Shown here piece after piece: positions 1-10,960 of a stretch of DNA of 64,000 bases (position 1 is the stretch's first letter; the number at the start of each line of letters is the position of its first letter). Position numbers and translations under genes: made by a program. Origin of the DNA: Tuctoria greenei. Taxonomy: Eukaryota > Streptophyta > Magnoliopsida > Poales > Poaceae. The stretch lies in NCBI GenBank assembly GCA_036927565.1, contig JAYESD010000002.1, forward strand, positions 224,257,882 through 224,321,881, in the 5' to 3' direction. Under the pieces are notes generated by a model. That model saw only the letters and a program-made list of their open reading frames with translations. It was not told the DNA's origin and ran no database searches.

Positions 1-2342
1 GCTTTGTTAGTTGAGCCAAAAATAATATCATCGACATAAATTTGACAAAGAAATAAGTCTCCGTCGATGTCCTTGGTGAAGAGTGTAGTGTCCACCCTCC
101 CAATCTTGAAACCTTGCATGACGAGGAAGTCCCTTAAGCGCTCGTACCATGCCCTTGGAGCTTGCTTGAGTCCATAGAGTGCTTTGTTTAGCCTATAGAC
201 ATGGTTAGGGTTTCTTGGGTCCTCAAACCCGGGAGGTTGCTCAACAAACACAAGTTCATTAATATAGCCATTGAGAAATGCACTCTTAACATCCATTTGA
301 TAAAGCATGATATTATGATGAGAAGCAAAAGCAAGGAGTATGCGGATAGCTTCTAACCGTGCTACCGGGGCGAATGTCTCCCCAAAATCCAAACCTTCAA
401 CTTGAGCAAATCCCTTCGCCACAAGCCTAGCTTTGTTGCGAACCACCACGCCATTCTCATCTTGCTTGTTGCGGTAGACCCACTTCGTTCCAATCACATT
501 CTTGTCCTTGGGTCGCTCCTCCAACACCCAAACTTCATTGCGGGTGAAGTTGTTGAGTTCCTCTTGCATAGCCATCACCCAATTGGAGTCTTGGAGAGCT
601 TCCTCAATGCTTTTGGGTTCTACACACGACACAAAAGAGTAGTGCTCACAAAAAGATGCAACATGACGTGAACGAGTACTTACTCCCCGTGAAGGACTTC
701 CAATGATTTGATCCATTGGATGTGCCTTGGAGATGCGCCCATGTCTCATCAACGGTTGTGAGTCACTTGGTGGTGGTGAAGCATTTTGCTCGTCTTGTGG
801 TTGGACTTCATCTTGGACTTCATCTTCTTCTTGGTGTTGTGTGGCTTGTTGGTCTTGCATAGGCAATGGATCATCTTTGTCTTCTTCTTCATCCACTTGA
901 GGTGCCATGGAGGTGTTGATGTTCGGACTTGAATCTCCCCCTTGATCATGGCTCTCCTCAACTTCGGGCTTGATGTCTCCTATGGTCATGTTCTTCATAG
1001 CTTCTCGTAGAGGCTCATCATCTATATCATCATGACCAAAACTCTCCTCTTGGGAGCCATTAGTCTCATCAAACTCAACGTCACAACTTTCTTCAACTGA
1101 CCCGGAGGTTTGGTTGAATACTCGATATGCCTTTGAGTTTGACGCATAACCAAGGAAAATACCAACATCGCACCTTCTTTCAAACTTACCAAGTCTTTTC
1201 TTGCGGTAGATGTAGCACTTGCATCCGAAGACCCGGAAGTAGGAGATGTTGGGCTTTCTCCCAATGAGGAGCTCGTAGGGAGTCTTTTGGAGAAGTCGAT
1301 GAAGATAGACTCTATTTGCGGCATGGCATGCCGTGTTGATCGCTTCCGCCCAAAACTTCTCCGACATCCCATAATCATCAAGCATGGCTCTCGCGAGGGT
1401 GATTAGTGTCTTGTTCTTTCTCTCAACAACACCGTTTTGTTGAGGGGTGTATGTAGCCGAAAATTCGTGCTTGACTCCTTCACGGTCACACCACTCCCCA
1501 ATATTGTAGTTCTTGAACTCGGTGCCGTTGTCACTCCGGACCTTGATGATGGGAAGTTGGAATTCCCGTTGAGCTCGTTTTGCAAAGGTCTTGAAGACTT
1601 CCGGGGTTTCACCCTTGTCACCTAAAAACAAAGTCCAAGCATAGCGAGAGTAATCATCAACAATAACGAGACAATAGAGATTACCGCCAAGGCTTTGGTA
1701 GGTGGACGGTCCGAAGAGGTCCATGTGAAGTAGTTCGAGCGGCTTGGAGGTAGACACCATTGTCTTCATCGGATGGTGCGAAGCCACTTGCTTCCCGGCT
1801 TGACATGCGCTACATAGCTTGTTCTTTTCAAACGTCACGTCCTTTACGCCGGTCACCATCCCTAGCTTGAAGGACTTCTTGAGCTTGCTCATTCCTATGT
1901 GAGCAATCCTCCGATGCCATAGCCACCCCAAACTTGTCTTGGTGAAAAGACAAGTGGTTAGGCTTGCGCTCTTGTTGGAGAAGTCCACCAAATATAGATG
2001 ACCATGCCTAAAGCCTTTGAATATTAGCTCTTTACTAGCTACACTAGACACCACAACACCATCTTTGTCAAATGTGCACGTTAGTCCAAGATCACAAAGT
2101 TGAGCAATGGAGAGCAAATTAAAGCTAAGAGACTTAACGTAAAGTACATTCGAAATGGACAAGTCATTAGAAATTGCAATTTTACCTAAACCAATTACCT
2201 TCCCCTTTGAGTTATCACCAAAGGTGACTTGTTCATGATTGCCGGGGTCTTCTATGGAGGTGAACATACCATCATTGCCGGTCATGTGTTGAGTGCACCC
2301 ACTATCGAGTACCCAATGTTTTCCTCCGGCTTTGTAGTTCAC
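1..2342 (-). CDS. pol: Copia pol (protease, integrase, partial reverse transcriptase), element X
   Basis: I translated most of this stretch by hand and saw no stop. It starts 14 nt after the gag stop in a different frame, so pol needs frameshifting, splicing or reinitiation. The order is: aspartic protease (WVLDSG near 2300); integrase zinc region (WHRRIAHIG...CSAC, about 1920-1800); integrase core with D in MDLFGP, D in RSDNGTEF and E in VVERKN, the last two separated by 35 residues; then reverse transcriptase from GTKWVY (about 490) to YVDDIIFG (codons at 27-38). The rest of reverse transcriptase, RNase H and the 3' LTR lie left of the window. The protein would copy and integrate the element's RNA genome. 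There is no obvious own start codon, as expected for a polyprotein segment. Confidence 0.88.
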   Translation of the reverse strand, partial: MNYKAGGKHWVLDSGCTQHMTGNDGMFTSIEDPGNHEQVTFGDNSKGKVIGLGKIAISNDLSISNVLYVKSLSFNLLSIAQLCDLGLTCTFDKDGVVVSSVASKELIFKGFRHGHLYLVDFSNKSASLTTCLFTKTSLGWLWHRRIAHIGMSKLKKSFKLGMVTGVKDVTFEKNKLCSACQAGKQVASHHPMKTMVSTSKPLELLHMDLFGPSTYQSLGGNLYCLVIVDDYSRYAWTLFLGDKGETPEVFKTFAKRAQREFQLPIIKVRSDNGTEFKNYNIGEWCDREGVKHEFSATYTPQQNGVVERKNKTLITLARAMLDDYGMSEKFWAEAINTACHAANRVYLHRLLQKTPYELLIGRKPNISYFRVFGCKCYIYRKKRLGKFERRCDVGIFLGYASNSKAYRVFNQTSGSVEESCDVEFDETNGSQEESFGHDDIDDEPLREAMKNMTIGDIKPEVEESHDQGGDSSPNINTSMAPQVDEEEDKDDPLPMQDQQATQHQEEDEVQDEVQPQDEQNASPPPSDSQPLMRHGRISKAHPMDQIIGSPSRGVSTRSRHVASFCEHYSFVSCVEPKSIEEALQDSNWVMAMQEELNNFTRNEVWVLEERPKDKNVIGTKWVYRNKQDENGVVVRNKARLVAKGFAQVEGLDFGETFAPVARLEAIRILLAFASHHNIMLYQMDVKSAFLNGYINELVFVEQPPGFEDPRNPNHVYRLNKALYGLKQAPRAWYERLRDFLVMQGFKIGRVDTTLFTKDIDGDLFLCQIYVDDIIFGSTNK

Positions 2343-2356
2343 CTACACACATGAAG

Positions 2357-4471
2357 TTAGTTTTTGAGTTTAGGAACCCAAGCCAACTTAGGTCCTTGTA
2401 TGTGTGATACAAGTGATTTTGGGACCCAAAGTTGCTTGGGGAGCTTCCCCTTCATGCCCTTGATGTTTTTGCCAATGAACTTCGCCTTCACATTTCCACC
2501 TACTCTGCTCAATAGATAGTGACAATCATTGAAAGTAGATGAATAGTTAGGAGGTAATTTTGGAGAAGGGCGAGTGGGAAGAGGGCACTCCCTAGTGTGA
2601 TGTCCGGTGACCTCACAATGTTGGCAATAGGATCCCACTTCCTTGATGAAGCTTGTCCTAAGCTCCGGTGAGGGCACCTTCCATTTGTTGGGCGTAGGGA
2701 AGGTCCCAAGTCCCCTCTTGTTGAAGCCTTTAGCTTGTTGGAAGAGGATCTCCTTGTGCTTGTCCTCTCCCTTGGAAAGTCTAGCCACACTAGTGCGGAG
2801 ACTTTCGATCTCGTCCATTAGCTCCTTCTCCCTATTAGCTTTCAATGGCAAAGACTCATGCAAATTGTTAGTGGCATGTGAACTAGCGGGTGTTTTGCCA
2901 TCAAGATTTTCTTTCTTCAAGTTATTCAATTTTAGTTCCATTGCTTCATAGGAAAGACTAAGTGTCTCATGCTCTTGAACTAACTCGTTATGCTTAGCCA
3001 ATAGTGCCGAGTTAGCTAAGTCAAGCTCATGGAACTCAAGCTTGATTTGAGCCTTCTCCTCCTCGATTTGCTTGACGTGTGACTTGAGCGTTTCATGCTC
3101 ATTAAGTATGGTGACATACTTGTCTTGCAAATCGAGGTTGGCACCCTCTAGCTTAGCGCGAGTTAGCTCAAGTGCCTTAACCTTAGCCTTTTCCCTTTTG
3201 ATAATGGCATGATATTCATTAATCATAGATGCTAGTTCATCGGGGGAAAGTTCATCATCACTTGAGTCATCACATACCTTTGTGTTACCTTTCGCCATGA
3301 GGCACATAGGCGGTGGAGGAAGGGTTGAGTCATCCTTGTTGACGATAGCGAGGCTTGCCAAGTTTTCTTCCTCATCTTCACTATCATCACTTGTTTCTTC
3401 ATCGGTGACCCACTCATTTGCTTCGCACATGAAGACCTTTTGAGGTCCTCTTCTCTTCTTTGGAAAGAGCTTGGTCTTCTTGCCTTTGTCAAGTTTCTTC
3501 TTTCCAAAGGTGCGCTTGGGCTTTGCATCTTCATCATCATCACTCTCTTCTAGCTTGCGATGCTTGCCCTTGTCCTTCCTCTTGTCCGGTCTTGGACAAT
3601 CATATGATATGTGGCCTTGATCGCCACAATTGTAGCACGTCTTGTTTTCATCTTTCCTTGGCAAGAAGGCTTTCTTCTTGGGATCAAACGAGTATCCCTT
3701 CTTGGCAATCTTTGAGTTGAGACGTGAAAACTTCCTCATCATCAATGCAAGCTCATCATCATCATCATCTTCACTTGTAGCTTGTTCTTCCTCACTTGAG
3801 CTAGGCTCAACCACTTTCTTCTTCTTGGTATGTGTCTTCTTGGTTGAAGCCTTGAGAGCAATGGTCTTTGATGATGGTGACTCCTCCATCATTCCAAGCA
3901 CACTCATCTCATGAGCATGTATCTCTCCAATGAGCTCCGAAACCTCAATGTTGTCAAGTGACTCCTTTTGGAGCATTGAGTTGATGATGTTGTACTTGGG
4001 CTTGGGAAGTAGCATGAGGATCTTGCGGTTGATGAGTCCCTTGCCAAGAGAAGCAATGTCAAGAGCATTAATTTCCTCAATGAGTACATTTAAGCGAGAA
4101 AACATTTGATTAACATTCTCATGAGGAAGCATTTTAAAATCATCATACTTGGATTTAAGCAAGTGATATTTGAGCTCTTTGACACGAGAGGAACCCTCAT
4201 GGATCTCAATCAAGCAAGCCCAAATTTCACAAGCTTTTTCCTTACTGGCAATTCTAGCAAATACATCTTGACTAATGCACTCATAAATAGCATTCCTAGC
4301 CTTAGCATCCCATTTTAGTTGATCACCAATATATTCATGGTTGCCAAACCCCGCATGGGTCGCTTCCCACACTTCGGGAGAAATTGCCTCAAGGTAAGCG
4401 CGCATGCGTGCTTTCCAATAAGCAAAATTCTTGCCCTCGAAGGTAGGAACCGAACCCCCATTCTTGGCCAT
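2357..4471 (-). CDS. gag: Copia gag polyprotein, 704 aa, element X
   Basis: This intact ORF starts about 45 nt after the PBS on the minus strand, the expected place for gag. The N-terminal ~200 residues are the copia capsid-like domain (W and hydrophobic pattern, 'FEGKNFAYWKARM'). A lysine- and acid-rich segment follows, then a CCHC zinc knuckle (CYNCGDQGHISYDC, about residue 285), a long heptad-like coiled coil (about 430-570), and a second CCHC (CQHCEVTGHHTREC) near residue 630. Gag would package the element RNA in cytoplasmic virus-like particles. The length and central coiled coil fit SIRE-type elements; two knuckles separated by a coiled coil is less usual. The neighbouring pol is in another frame. 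Confidence 0.93.
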   Translation of the reverse strand: MAKNGGSVPTFEGKNFAYWKARMRAYLEAISPEVWEATHAGFGNHEYIGDQLKWDAKARNAIYECISQDVFARIASKEKACEIWACLIEIHEGSSRVKELKYHLLKSKYDDFKMLPHENVNQMFSRLNVLIEEINALDIASLGKGLINRKILMLLPKPKYNIINSMLQKESLDNIEVSELIGEIHAHEMSVLGMMEESPSSKTIALKASTKKTHTKKKKVVEPSSSEEEQATSEDDDDDELALMMRKFSRLNSKIAKKGYSFDPKKKAFLPRKDENKTCYNCGDQGHISYDCPRPDKRKDKGKHRKLEESDDDEDAKPKRTFGKKKLDKGKKTKLFPKKRRGPQKVFMCEANEWVTDEETSDDSEDEEENLASLAIVNKDDSTLPPPPMCLMAKGNTKVCDDSSDDELSPDELASMINEYHAIIKREKAKVKALELTRAKLEGANLDLQDKYVTILNEHETLKSHVKQIEEEKAQIKLEFHELDLANSALLAKHNELVQEHETLSLSYEAMELKLNNLKKENLDGKTPASSHATNNLHESLPLKANREKELMDEIESLRTSVARLSKGEDKHKEILFQQAKGFNKRGLGTFPTPNKWKVPSPELRTSFIKEVGSYCQHCEVTGHHTRECPLPTRPSPKLPPNYSSTFNDCHYLLSRVGGNVKAKFIGKNIKGMKGKLPKQLWVPKSLVSHIQGPKLAWVPKLKN

Positions 4472-4517
4472 TTTTGCTCTCTAGCGGTGAAGCTAGAATG
4501 ATCCAATGAGCAACCTT

Positions 4518-4529
4518 GCTCTGATACCA
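4518..4529 (-). other. Primer binding site of X
   Basis: On the minus strand this reads TGGTATCAGAGC, complementary to the 3' end of initiator methionine tRNA. It lies 2 nt inside the LTR end at 4532 and fixes both the orientation of X and its 5' LTR. Confidence 0.93.
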
Positions 4530-4531
4530 AT

Positions 4532-5992
4532 TGTAGGGATCGAATGCCCAAGAGGGGGGGGTGAATTGGGCTACTTCAAATTTTAAGTCAATTTAAAGCT
4601 TAAGTGAAATCTAATTCTCTAAGCAAGCCAACAGTGCAATTAAGAGAATTAAGTGCGGAATTGAGAATTGCGTAATCGTAAAGGAGTAGGGAGGAGGAAT
4701 GCAAACGCTCGAAGACACGGGGACACGTCGATTTTTCCCGTGGTTCGGTGAGATCACTAGGATCCACCTACGTCCACGTTGTGGCACCCACCTAAGGGTA
4801 TCGCCACTCCCAAGTCACCGAGACGAGGGAATCCACTAACTTCCTCCGTTCGCCATCCTTGGCAAGGTGGAGCTCAAGCCTTGTACAACTTCGATCCTCC
4901 GGGCTTCCACAATGGTCTCGGCAAGCTCCGGAGCGATCTCTTCACTCTCCTCTTTGATACAAGGTGAGTGCAATCACCAAGAATGCACTTTCTCACGGCT
5001 CTCCCTATTCTAGAGTCTCCACTCACCCAGAGAGGACGCACACAAGCTTAACTCTAAGAGGAACTAGCCTATATCTTGAGGTGTGAAAGGATTACAAGAG
5101 TGTGAAAATGAGTATTCTAAGTCTTGGACACTTGGGGAATGTGTAGTGGTGCTCTTGTTGTTCAGCGTCGTCGAAATGACTGGTGGGAGGGGGTTAAATA
5201 CTCAGCCCAACCGAATTAGCCGTTGGAAAAGTGGGCTGATTACTTTTTCTGTGTACATCGGATGATCCGATGACCCCCTTTTATGAGCATCGGTCTAATT
5301 TGATTAGCTGACGTCATTTTGTCAGAAATGACCGTTATTAGACCGATGCTTCACCTTCTTCATCATCGGAGGATCCGATGAATAGATCTTCAGTCTGGTT
5401 GAGTTGATAATTTGCTTCTGTTGTAATCGACCGATGTGCATCTGCCTTCAACATCGGATGATCCGGTGTTCAGTCCTTCAGAACACTTCAGAAAATTTGC
5501 TTACTGTTGTATTCATCCGATGTTCACTGGATACACATCGGATGATCCGGTGTGTACTTCATTCTGAGGTCTTCTTCTTCTGTTGAGTCCAAATCGACCG
5601 ATGCAGTCATTCTTCAGATCACCGGATGATCCGGTGTGTACAATTCGTTTCCTTCGAGTTGAGTTAGACTGATCTTTTGGATTTTGGACTTGTGACCTCT
5701 TGAACACTTGTTTGTATGGCTCTTCTGATGGATATGAAGCTTCTTGTGTTGCCAATTTTGATAAGGTTGCGTCGTTGTGCGAGTTCTTCATTTGTTTCCG
5801 ATTAACCCCTTAGGTTAGTTCGTTGAGGGGTCTCCTTTTGCATCCAATGAGCAGTAGATGACATTTATGATTGATTGATCGACGTTTGATTCATTGTACA
5901 TGAAACCTCGCATCCACAAACTCATTAGTAGTAAATAACGGTTGTCATTAATCACCGAAACCGTACCTCGTGGGGGCCTAGATGCTTTCACA
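4532..5992 (-). repeat. 5' LTR of X (~1461 bp)
   Basis: The LTR is bounded by TG at 4532 and CA at 5992 on the plus strand, next to the PBS. The partner LTR lies outside the window. Between about 5255 and 5640 it holds a series of near-palindromes of the form CATCGGATGATCCGATG, described under findings. Confidence 0.85.
5255..5640. repeat. Palindromic CGGATGATCCG-type repeats in the LTR of X
   Basis: Four copies of CGGATGATCCG with either GATG or GGTG following, plus one CGGAGGATCCG variant and several half sites (ATCGGTC, ACCGATG), occur at intervals of about 50-110 bp. The arms are self-complementary. Confidence 0.8.
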
Positions 5993-6998
5993 AGTCCTCC
6001 GGGAGAACATCCGGACCCCTCCGGGAGGGTCCGGGAAGTTCAAGTAACACTTGACACAGTCATAGTACTAAAAGTGTAACTACTTGCTCTGGGCTAGCAC
6101 AAGATGTATAGCACATTTAGCTTGGTCCAGCACCCTAAGTGTGTCCTTGTCTCCCCTTTAATCCGGACCTATAATGAAAAGCATTATTGTGTGAAAACAA
6201 AATCCACGTGCATTACCTTTTGTACAAGGCTCAATATGTCAAATTATTTTTACCCCGCTTGTCTATAATGAAGTTGTGCAAATCTTTTTGAATATTGTCC
6301 CAAGTAATTCACATGCATTACCAGCCTTATTGATAGTCTTTTTGGACCTTAACACCGCCACATAGTCTACTTGCCCGAATGCCAAGCCAACCAAGGTCCG
6401 GAGTATGCTATCGACTTAGCCTGGTCCTGCACCCTAAGTATGCCACTCTCCCTACACCCCGGCAGGCCTCGGTAGGGTGAGTACTAAAAAAGCATGTGGA
6501 TCTAGGAAGATTCTATCGAAATGCTTGTTATCATGTTTAGTTTCTCTGGATCTAAAGTTCAAATAAGAACAATAAGTCACAACCAATTTATAGACAAGAG
6601 GACGAATTCAACTTTTTCTCTTGCCTTTAATGTGCAGGAAAAGCAAAAATTCACAGCGATGGTGGATAACGCCGGAGCTACCTAGCTCTGACATCTCCCA
6701 AGATAGGTCCGTCGTCAATATCTAATATGTTGACGTCGGAGCTACCAAGCTTCGACCATTCCAGGGGGCCTGTCTTCGACGCTTCAAATTTGAAGACTTC
6801 AAGATACTGTCATAACCTTTGGTACATATACACACCTCAACTGTACACATGTACTAGAGGGCCAACAAGACACGGCACAATATATTGAAAACAAGGCGAA
6901 ATTCAAGGCAAAAGGAGGATTTCATTAAGCAGAAGAACTGGATTAAAAAATTGAGAGTACAAGGGACAAAGGGAGAAAAGTCCTAGCTACCGGAGGAT
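5993..6998 (+). other. Non-coding spacer between pol and the antisense gene of A
   Basis: No ORF of interest. The spacer aligns by eye with 57050-58285 of B (shared blocks such as 'ACTAAAAGTGTA' and 'CCGGACCTATAATGAAA'). It contains the near-palindrome GGACCCCTCCGGGAGGGTCC at about 6015, a motif that recurs in B, and short repeated phrases around 'GGAGCTACCAAGCTC' (about 6675-6750) that also recur near 57740-58010. Confidence 0.7.
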
Positions 6999-9900
6999 CT
7001 AGGTCCTATAGAAAAACGAAGCAACCTTCTCAGCAGCTTCTTGGACACTAGCCCTGACGACATCCTCCTCCTCTGTGACGATTCCTTCAAAGACCGAATC
7101 AAGAGAGAACTGGGGGCCTCGGCTCCGGTAACATGCCAAGACATACCCAGCGATGTTCTTGGCCAAGGACTTACCCTCCGTCACCAGTTGATCAGCAATG
7201 ATGTCACCCATCGCGTCGAGTTTGCTATCAGCAGAGCTAAGTGCCGCCAGCGTCTGGTCAAGCTCCTACGCCGGGTTCTCTGGGTGTACTGGACTGAACC
7301 CAAGGGGCACGAGGGCCCTGTCTGCACGCCCTAGGAAGTCCCATACCATCAGGGACTCAATCGCCTTTGAGCTCCGCAGCTCCTCCAGGGACCTCTGGGC
7401 AGCCGCAAGCTCCGAACCTTCACGGGCAAGATGCTCAGCCAACTTAGCATGCTGCTGCTTGACTTCAGCAACCTGCTTCTCCTGGTCAGCCAGCTCCGTC
7501 TCCCGGAGGTGGATGCGGTTCCACCTCTCAGCAAGGTTCTTCTCCCTGCTCTTGACTCTCTCCTCCCTAGCGGCAATGTTAGACTCCCTTTTCGAGAGCT
7601 CTTGCCCCACCTTCCAGTTCTTCTTCCTCTCTTCCTCCTTCCATAGATCCATCTTTTTGCTGCGATCCGCCAAATTTTTCTCACCCAGAGCCAACTTCTG
7701 GGTGACCTCTGCTTCCCTCCTCACCACATCCTCCTGCTGCCCTAGGAGTTTTTCCTCCCTCGCCTCCATGTAAGCTCGACGCTTCATGAGAGTTTCATTC
7801 AACTCTGCAAGCTTTTCGTAACGCTCTTCAGCAGCGTCACGTCTCTCTTTTGCTTGCTCCAGGATTTCCCTGGAGTTAGCTTTGAGCGCCCGGATGGCAG
7901 CCTACTTCTCCTCCATCAACTTGTCCCAGTACTCTAACTGGGCCTTCTCCCCTTATATCCATTCCTTCTGGTTAGCCAGCCTCGTCTGAGCAAGCTTGGT
8001 CTCAAAATGGAGTCTGCTGCGCCAACGCCTTAAGGTGTTGCGCTCCTCCTCCAAAGCTTTGCTCTCATGGTCGAAGGCTAGCTGGACCTGTCGAAGGCTT
8101 GAGCAGGCGTTTTCTATAGACAACACCAGAGGGAAAGGTTCCAGGCCTGCCAGGATCATTTCCACAGGCTCAAGCGGGTTCTCCATAACAAAAACGGGGT
8201 CCCACTCTACAATAGTGGTCCCCTGTACTCCTGCGGCGTTGGGGCTGCTCTCCTGGAGCCCTTCCGTGGCAGCAGAAGAACCCATGGGGGGAACTTCCGC
8301 CTCCAGAGTAGGTGAAGGCACCGCTTTCGGGTGTTCAGTCGACAGCTCCGACGTTGAAGGACCTGTCGCCGGTCCTGCAAGCTGCTCTGGCTCCGGCCCT
8401 GGTACCTCCAGAACCACCACTTCTGGAGCAGCAGCAGGAGCTTCAACTGGGGCCTCAACCTCCACCTGCTCGGGCACAGTCACCGGACCTTCAACCACCT
8501 CCGACACAGCTGCCGGACCTCCAACCTCCTCCGGCTCAGTAGTCGGACCCTCTACAACTTCTGGCTCTACCGCCGGATCTTCAACCATTCCTGGCACAAG
8601 GGTCAGAACCTCGATAATCGCTGGCTCAATAGCCGGGATTTCAACTACCTCTGGTTCAACAGCCAGGGCTTCGACAACTTTCAGCTAGAAAGCTGGAACT
8701 TCTGGCATCGCCGGTGCTGGAGCACCAGCCTCTGCAGCCAGGGGCACATCTTCAACTTCACCCCTGCAGTCCGGTGCTACCACATGAGCTTCAGATGAGG
8801 ACTCCGAGTCCAGACTCACGATAGCTGGCACCGGAGTTGCTGTGGCTTCCACCTCCGCTTGACGAGGAGGCTCAACAATTGAAGCCGGAGCTTCGACAGG
8901 TGCATCCCCAGCCGTTGCAACAGGCGTTGAAGCACCGGGTCCCTTCTTCGATACCCTAAAAATAAAGGGAAGAGAACTGTAAAGACACATCCAAAAGCAA
9001 GATTAACATTTCAAAGTGCAATCAATGCTTACCTCGGGATGCTACCATCCCAGTCACCTTGGAACCTCTTCTTCTGAGGCCCCGAGCTAGAGCCCACCAA
9101 GTCTAGTGAGGCAACTGCTTCAGACCTCGGTTGAGGAACACTCGCAGCCGCCGGAGTTCTTTCAGCTGGAGCTTCCCTTCACCGGGAAGAACCCCCGGAC
9201 TTGGAGCTTCTAGCCGATGCTGGAGCCAGAGTCGACTACCCAGAGCTTACACCTCTCGAAGACGTTTGCACCAGAATAGGAGTAGTAGCAGAAGACCTCC
9301 CCCTCCGGGGAGAAGCAATCGTCGTGGAAGGAGCAGGCTTGACGGACCTCCCGTCAGCGTGCTTCAACTTCCTCTTCCGGCTGGAAGGCTCAACTGACTC
9401 TTTTCCCTTGCCTTTGCTGACATCTTCAGTCTTTCGGCTTGGGGTGGGGGCAGGGCCACCCTCAGAAGCTCCAGGGATCGCCAATCTGGTGGTCGGAAGC
9501 CTTTCCACCTCACCAAGATCGTCAAGCGCCGGCATACTCTATCGGAGCTCCCTGCTAAAATGCGCCTCCATGTTCAGAGGGAGGAAAGCCACCGGTAGAG
9601 TTAAGTCAACGCCTTCGATGTCAATTCCATGCTGGAACTTCTTGAGATGAAGCTCCAAAGATGCGCCATCCTAGTTAGATTTCAGACCAATTTCAATCTG
9701 GTCTTCATCCATCACGCTACTGAGGGCCCACGCAAGCTTCTCCCTCTTTTTCAGGGGAGCCCACCTGTTTACATGGAAGTTGCAGAAGACCATCTGGGGA
9801 GTCACTCCACCTTCCACGCATTCGCGGATCCTGGTCAGGGCAAGGTTGAAGGCCTCTGACAGCACCGGAACCACACTCCATGCGTCATTGTCAACATTTG

Positions 9901-10423
9901 GGAGACCCTTAGGCAGCTCCAAATTCTCGTGATCCTCTGCCGTGATGATGATCCAATCTTTCTTCTAGTCGTCCCATTTGCCGGAAGGAAACAACCTCAA
10001 GTATTTGAAGGGGCATTTCTTGCTCTTCACGAAATAATAGAAGGCAAGAAATTTGGATCCCTTCCCGGTGGTGTGGATGGTGAAGAAGGTGCGGAAGAGC
10101 TTGACACAGGGGGGAAGACCCACCCACATCCCGTAGAAGTGGACAAATGTTGACACAAGAAGAAGAGAATGGGGGCCAAGGTGGTACAGCCGCAGACCAT
10201 AGAAGTCCAACAACATCAAAAGGAAAGTTGAGAAAGGTGGGATCAGCCCCACCATGGCGTACGCAGAGAAGTACACCTTGTCGCCACTGCGCTCCTTCTT
10301 GACCGGGAGCTTGCCGGCATAGACCAGATGGTTGAAGAAGTCGCTGGACCACCCCATGTAGGTCCATACCTTCTTCAAATCATCATCGCTCTTAAGGCAT
10401 CTCTTGGGGAGACCCAACTCCAT
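6999..10423 (-). pseudogene. Antisense 'gypsy-type transposon' (Transposase_28-like) gene of A, broken
   Basis: This gene lies downstream of pol and opposite to the element's own direction. Reading on the minus strand: a conserved N-terminal domain (10423-9969, MELGLPKR to SGKWDD) resembling the Pfam family 'putative gypsy type transposon'; a second conserved block (9922-9560, 'NRWAPLKKREKLAWAL'); a basic Ser/Pro-rich stretch (SSRKRKLKHADGRS); a 77-nt intron (8956-9032); a Pro/Glu/Val repeat region (8950-8100); a long coiled coil (7900-7350); and a short conserved C-terminal domain ending at 6999. At least five in-frame stops (including TAG at 9966-9968, plus stops near 9670, 9540, 8685 and 7955) break it. 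The function is unknown. Tat elements such as Grande are reported to carry extra antisense ORFs here. The upstream alternative start is at 10483. Confidence 0.8.
8956..9032 (-). other. Spliceosomal intron in the antisense gene of A (77 nt)
   Basis: On the minus strand CCGAG|GTAAGC ... ATTTTTAG|GGTATC. Removing it joins SIPR to VSKKG in frame (phase 2). The T-rich stretch before AG fits a plant acceptor. The homologous intron in B (60323-60401) has the same phase and flanking codons. Confidence 0.8.
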
Positions 10424-10940
10424 CGCGGCAAAGTGGAGCAAAAGATGGAAAGTTAGGCGGAGTTTGGGAGGCTCTGAGTGCAAAGATGATCGAAGGCGTA
10501 AAGAGTCCTCAACCCGTGCACACTTTCCTTCTTAAGTAAGCCTCTGCGACGCTTGGATGGACCGCAATGAGGTCAAGAGAATTTTTCAAAAATCTACCCT
10601 GTCAATGACGAGTGGGCCAGGGCCCACCGCGACGAAGAGATCGAGGTCCTTACCCAAGGCCAACCGTTGCCATGACGAGCGGCGCGAAACCCAAAGTTGG
10701 CGCTCTGACAGGTCGCGCAGAACCGATACGGTTTTCGTATTGGGAACCGACGGCCTTCAATTGCATGAGATCCGCACTCAAAGATCTCATCTGCCATATT
10801 CATGACAAGCCACGCGTCGAAGGCTCACCTCCAAAACGCCACTCTATCGGCACATCAGAGGACTTTTTGAAAATCGAAGCTCGGGAATCTAGAATGGCCC
10901 CACCTCCGGCAGAACAACTTAACCCAAGGGGTTTCTCCCA

Positions 10941-10960
10941 GAGGTGGGCCCGGGGGCCAC
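10941..10960 (+). other. Polypurine tract of A
   Basis: GAGGTGGGCCCGGGGGCCAC directly precedes the LTR start TGTCGGTAC. The same arrangement is found before the right LTR of B (62287-62306). Confidence 0.75.

Larger units (their letters stand above)
1..5992 (-). mobile_element. Element X: SIRE-type Ty1/copia retrotransposon, left-truncated by the window edge
   Basis: Read on the minus strand the order is 5' LTR (5992-4532), PBS, long gag, then pol with protease, integrase and the start of reverse transcriptase, running off the window at base 1. Integrase before reverse transcriptase marks Ty1/copia. The ~700-residue gag, the ~1.5 kb LTR and the LTR start TGTGAAAGCATCTAGG suggest the SIRE/Maximus lineage. 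X sits inside element A: sequence right of 5992 matches the post-pol spacer of element B. The expected 5-bp target copy on the right would be AGTCC (5993-5997); its partner is outside the window. Gag and the visible pol are open, so X is one of the better preserved insertions here. Confidence 0.9.

Noticed and set aside
4518..4529. tRNA gene fragments at the Met-tRNA-like sites
   Set aside because: Only 12-18 nt complementary to tRNA 3' ends, all next to LTR ends; these are primer binding sites.
7198..8688. Plus-strand ORFs of 191 and 230 codons over the A antisense gene (similar ones at 59105-60386)
   Set aside because: Mirror frames of the Pro/Glu and coiled-coil coding repeats; the minus frame matches conserved domains in both copies, the plus frame does not.
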